Positions 5,901-6,821 of a stretch of 6,821 nucleotides of DNA are shown here, piece by piece. Positions within the stretch are counted from its first letter, which is position 1; each line of letters opens with the position of its first letter. Source of the stretch: Pseudopedobacter sp045629485 (GTDB taxonomy: Bacteria > Bacteroidota > Bacteroidia > Sphingobacteriales > Sphingobacteriaceae); contig JAZQRF010000066.1 of NCBI GenBank assembly GCA_045629485.1, positions 1-6,821 on the forward strand, written 5' to 3'. The translations under genes were made by a program, and so were the position numbers. The notes beneath the pieces are model-generated. The model searched no databases and had not been told where the DNA came from. It worked only from the letters and a program-made list of their open reading frames with translations.

Positions 5901-6821
5901 CCATCATTTACAGGAAGTGTAACAGGTTTTGTGAGCGGGGATGATCAGACTAATGCTACTACGGGTACCTTAGAGTTTACGACAAGTGCGAACAACACTA
6001 GCAGTACCGGCGGTTATGCTATCAATGGCAGTGGCCTAACGGCACAGAACTATATCTTCGAACAGGTAGCGGCTAATAGTACAGCTTTAATCATTACAGC
6101 AAGACCAATCACTATTACAGCTGATGCTAAGGATAAAATCTACGGAGACACAGATCCTGCATTAAGCTATCAAATTACTTCAGGCAATTTAGTAAACGGA
6201 GATGACATCACAGGTTCATTATCAAGACAAGTTGGAGAAGTAGTAGGCACCTATAGCATTAACCAGAACAGCGTAGCCTTAAGTACTAATTATAATCTAA
6301 ACTACCAGGGTGCTAATTTTACTATAGACAAAGCTATACTAATGGTAACTGCTAATTCTGCAGAACGTTGCTATGGAGATAATAACCCTGCATTTAGTGT
6401 AAGTTATAGCGGGTTTAAATTCTCAGACAATACGGGCAGCTTAACTACGGTACCAACGGTTAGCACAATCGCAACATCCAGTAGTCAAGCAGGAAATTAT
6501 GTCTTAATTCCCAGCGGAGCACAATCAAACAATTACACATTTAATTACATAAACGGATTTTTAACAGTAAATCCATTACCAATTAACACCATTACCAGCA
6601 ATAAAGGTACAAGCATTAGCAAAGGCGAAACAGCTGTGTTAACAGTAAGCAGCGATAATGGCATCAGCTACAGCTGGAATAATGCAGACGGTATTATTTC
6701 TGGAGAAAATAGTACAACATTAACCGTACGTCCATTACAAACCACAACCTACACTGTGGTAGTAACCAATGCTAATGGTTGCCAAAGTCTCAGCAGTTAT
6801 ACTATAGAAGTAAAGAATAAT
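2907..6821 (+). CDS. Large secreted YDG/MBG-repeat adhesin (N-terminal 1305 residues, incomplete at right edge)
   Basis: ATG at 2907 opens a frame with no stop up to the window end (1305 codons). A signal peptide fits at residues 1-21 (MKKYLLTFLAIMFLSILAFSQ). Residues about 22-145 are an unrecognised beta-rich domain. Residues about 146-235 are a fibronectin type III domain (PAAPSIS, FTVNWSAV, TYYYRLRAVNSGG). Residues about 238-350 are a beta-sandwich with VTPPSGFEVS and IYVRLKA, common in Bacteroidota surface proteins. Seven YDG-type repeats start at residues 353, 443, 533, 624, 715, 806 and 897, each with KxY(D/N)G or KIYDA near the front and SNYSLS-like strands near the end. Three MBG-type repeats start near 981, 1065 and 1142 (IYGEANPSF, IYGDTDPAL, CYGDNNPAF), followed by an Ig-like domain from about 1225. 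The final part is about 93% identical in DNA to the start of the window, where a type B T9SS sorting domain follows, so this protein probably ends the same way. It is likely an extended stalk-like adhesin; its ligand is unknown. Confidence 0.93.
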   Translation, partial: MKKYLLTFLAIMFLSILAFSQNTTIILNESKLGDTNDDWNFAGNLSSDASQIWVSNGSNEFTISSATGTSFALENIKANPSLQTNFQFEVYPSDNYGAKVTSPLLSSLGQTVTAITQFSNITSFTIKVITGPANFLNFLSFDILTPVPAAPSISTASSVSTNGFTVNWSAVTNASSYKLDVATNADFTNIVSGYNNLTVSGTSKVVTGLSPSTTYYYRLRAVNSGGTSSNSTVGSQTTSSPPTIIASGTLSAVNTTYGSASSATSFTVSGSNLIGNILVTPPSGFEVSTSVGSGYGSSVMLNQSSGIVNSTNIYVRLKALATVVNSPYSGDVIVSSTGATSLNVATTSSNIIAKSLTITGISIGNKIYNGSTAATIIGTAALNGVEAGDVSNVSLGGTPSATFATASAGNGKSVTVSGYTISGTAASNYSLSQPSGLTANIIAKSITITGISIGNKTYNGSTTAAISGTAALNGVEAGDVSIVSLGGTPSATFATASAGSGKSVTVSGYTIAGTAASNYSLSQPSGLTANIIAKSLSASLTGVVSKTYDGNNIATLASENYSLSGIVGLETVFLNNPASGTYDNKNIGPTKTISVTGLSISGSDAGNYTLLATTISSPVGEITAKSLTVSLSGTVVKIYDANTAAVLNASNYNLSGIVGTERVTLNNPISGAFDNKNIGIGKTISVSGLSISGIDVDNYVLSSNTLSATIGEITSKNLTANLIGTIEKVYDGTAVAILTADNYSLSGIEAGDVVILNNPLSGTYDTKTVEANKTVRVSGLTLSGADASNYSLSATTSSAAIGVITKKQLTATLIGTVEKVYNGTTEAILETVNYYLPGVETGDIVILNNPIRGTYDTKTVGENKVISVSGLTLTGVAASNYSLSAATINVGIGKITARELVLNATVTNKVYDGNTTAIVRLFDDRVNGDVLIVKNTVAAFEDKNVGTNKIVTISGITINGADASNYSVNTTASATANITPAILTYIADAKTTIYGEANPSFTGSVTGFVSGDDQTNATTGTLEFTTSANNTSSTGGYAINGSGLTAQNYIFEQVAANSTALIITARPITITADAKDKIYGDTDPALSYQITSGNLVNGDDITGSLSRQVGEVVGTYSINQNSVALSTNYNLNYQGANFTIDKAILMVTANSAERCYGDNNPAFSVSYSGFKFSDNTGSLTTVPTVSTIATSSSQAGNYVLIPSGAQSNNYTFNYINGFLTVNPLPINTITSNKGTSISKGETAVLTVSSDNGISYSWNNADGIISGENSTTLTVRPLQTTTYTVVVTNANGCQSLSSYTIEVKNN
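3963..4502 (+). repeat. Two near-identical 270-bp tandem repeats (YDG repeats 1 and 2)
   Basis: Unit 1 (3963-4232) and unit 2 (4233-4502) are each exactly 270 bp (90 residues) and differ at about 16 positions by my count (about 94% identity). Long blocks are identical, for example about 4056-4070 with 4326-4340 and the stretch ending each unit, GGGTTAACGGCAAATATTAT. Each begins with AKS(L/I)TITGISIGNK and ends with SGLTANII. The high DNA identity points to recent duplication or gene conversion, and the pair could expand or contract by slippage or recombination. Confidence 0.92.
4503..5846 (+). repeat. Five divergent YDG repeats, 273-bp spacing
   Basis: Units start at 4503, 4776, 5049, 5322 and 5595. 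The first four are exactly 273 bp (91 residues); the last is shorter, about 252 bp. Shared protein positions are K(T/I/V)Y(D/N)(G/A), NY.L.G(I/V), LNNP, (Y/F)D.K..., (V/I)SGL..(S/T)G and NY.L. At DNA level they differ far more than the pair at 3963-4502, so this is an older array. The fifth unit lacks the LNNP motif, having VKNTVAAFEDKNVG in its place. Confidence 0.88.
5847..6582 (+). repeat. Three MBG-type repeats
   Basis: Units begin near 5847, 6099 and 6330 with AILTYIADAKTTIYGEANP, ARPITITADAKDKIYGDTDP and KAILMVTANSAERCYGDNNP. Each carries the Y-G-(D/E)-x-(N/D)-P motif typical of MBG domains, a following GDD- or SDN-containing turn in place of the YDG pattern, and a closing beta strand. 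The third closes with NYINGFLTVNPLP, the same sequence that opens the window. These all-beta domains are commonly stacked as stalks in Bacteroidota and some Firmicutes adhesins. Confidence 0.85.
6539..6821 (+). repeat. Copy B of the 283-bp adhesin-end duplication (partner at 1-283)
   Basis: This is the downstream partner of the segment at 1-283, in the same orientation and reading frame, 6538 bp apart. It codes for the end of the third MBG repeat and the Ig-like domain. In copy A the next sequence is the type B sorting domain; here the window ends exactly at that boundary. Confidence 0.9.

Overview
The window is AT-rich and looks like a member of the Bacteroidota, most likely Sphingobacteriaceae/Pedobacter-like. 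The evidence is a gliding-motility-associated (type B) C-terminal domain, a PorP/SprF outer-membrane protein, long MBG/YDG repeat adhesins, and A-rich leaders before start codons in place of Shine-Dalgarno sites. The genus is inferred; the phylum is well supported.

Layout. (1) At 2-556 is the 3' end of a large secreted surface protein: an Ig-like domain followed by a type B sorting domain of the type IX secretion system (T9SS). (2) At 645-1502 is an intact PorP/SprF-family gene, 88 bp downstream and on the same strand, with a hairpin in the gap. (3) At 1503-2906 is 1.4 kb without an intact gene. It holds a 54-bp inverted repeat, a minus-strand 95-codon gene broken by four single-base shifts, a five-unit tandem repeat with an exact 11-bp period, the broken 3' half of a Crp/Fnr-family regulator, and about 500 bp of AT-rich DNA with nothing recognisable except a 10-bp palindrome. 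(4) From 2907 to the right edge a single reading frame stays open for 1305 codons. It encodes a signal peptide, an N-terminal beta-rich domain, a fibronectin type III domain, a GFEVS-type beta-sandwich domain, seven YDG-type repeats, three MBG-type repeats and an Ig-like domain, and it runs off the window before its own C-terminus.

The two surface-protein genes are paralogues. The first 283 bases of the window align without gaps to the last 283 bases with about 19 differences by my count (about 93% identity), most of them synonymous. The locus therefore looks like a tandem adhesin cluster in which one member carries a PorP/SprF partner. Such partners are known to help T9SS export type B-CTD proteins and anchor them at the surface. 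The downstream gene probably ends in the same sorting domain, but that lies outside the window.

I found no tRNA, rRNA, CRISPR array, transposase or riboswitch. The most unusual items are the 11-bp-phased repeat, the two decayed genes whose reading frames can still be reconstructed, and the near-identical adhesin ends flanking the PorP gene.
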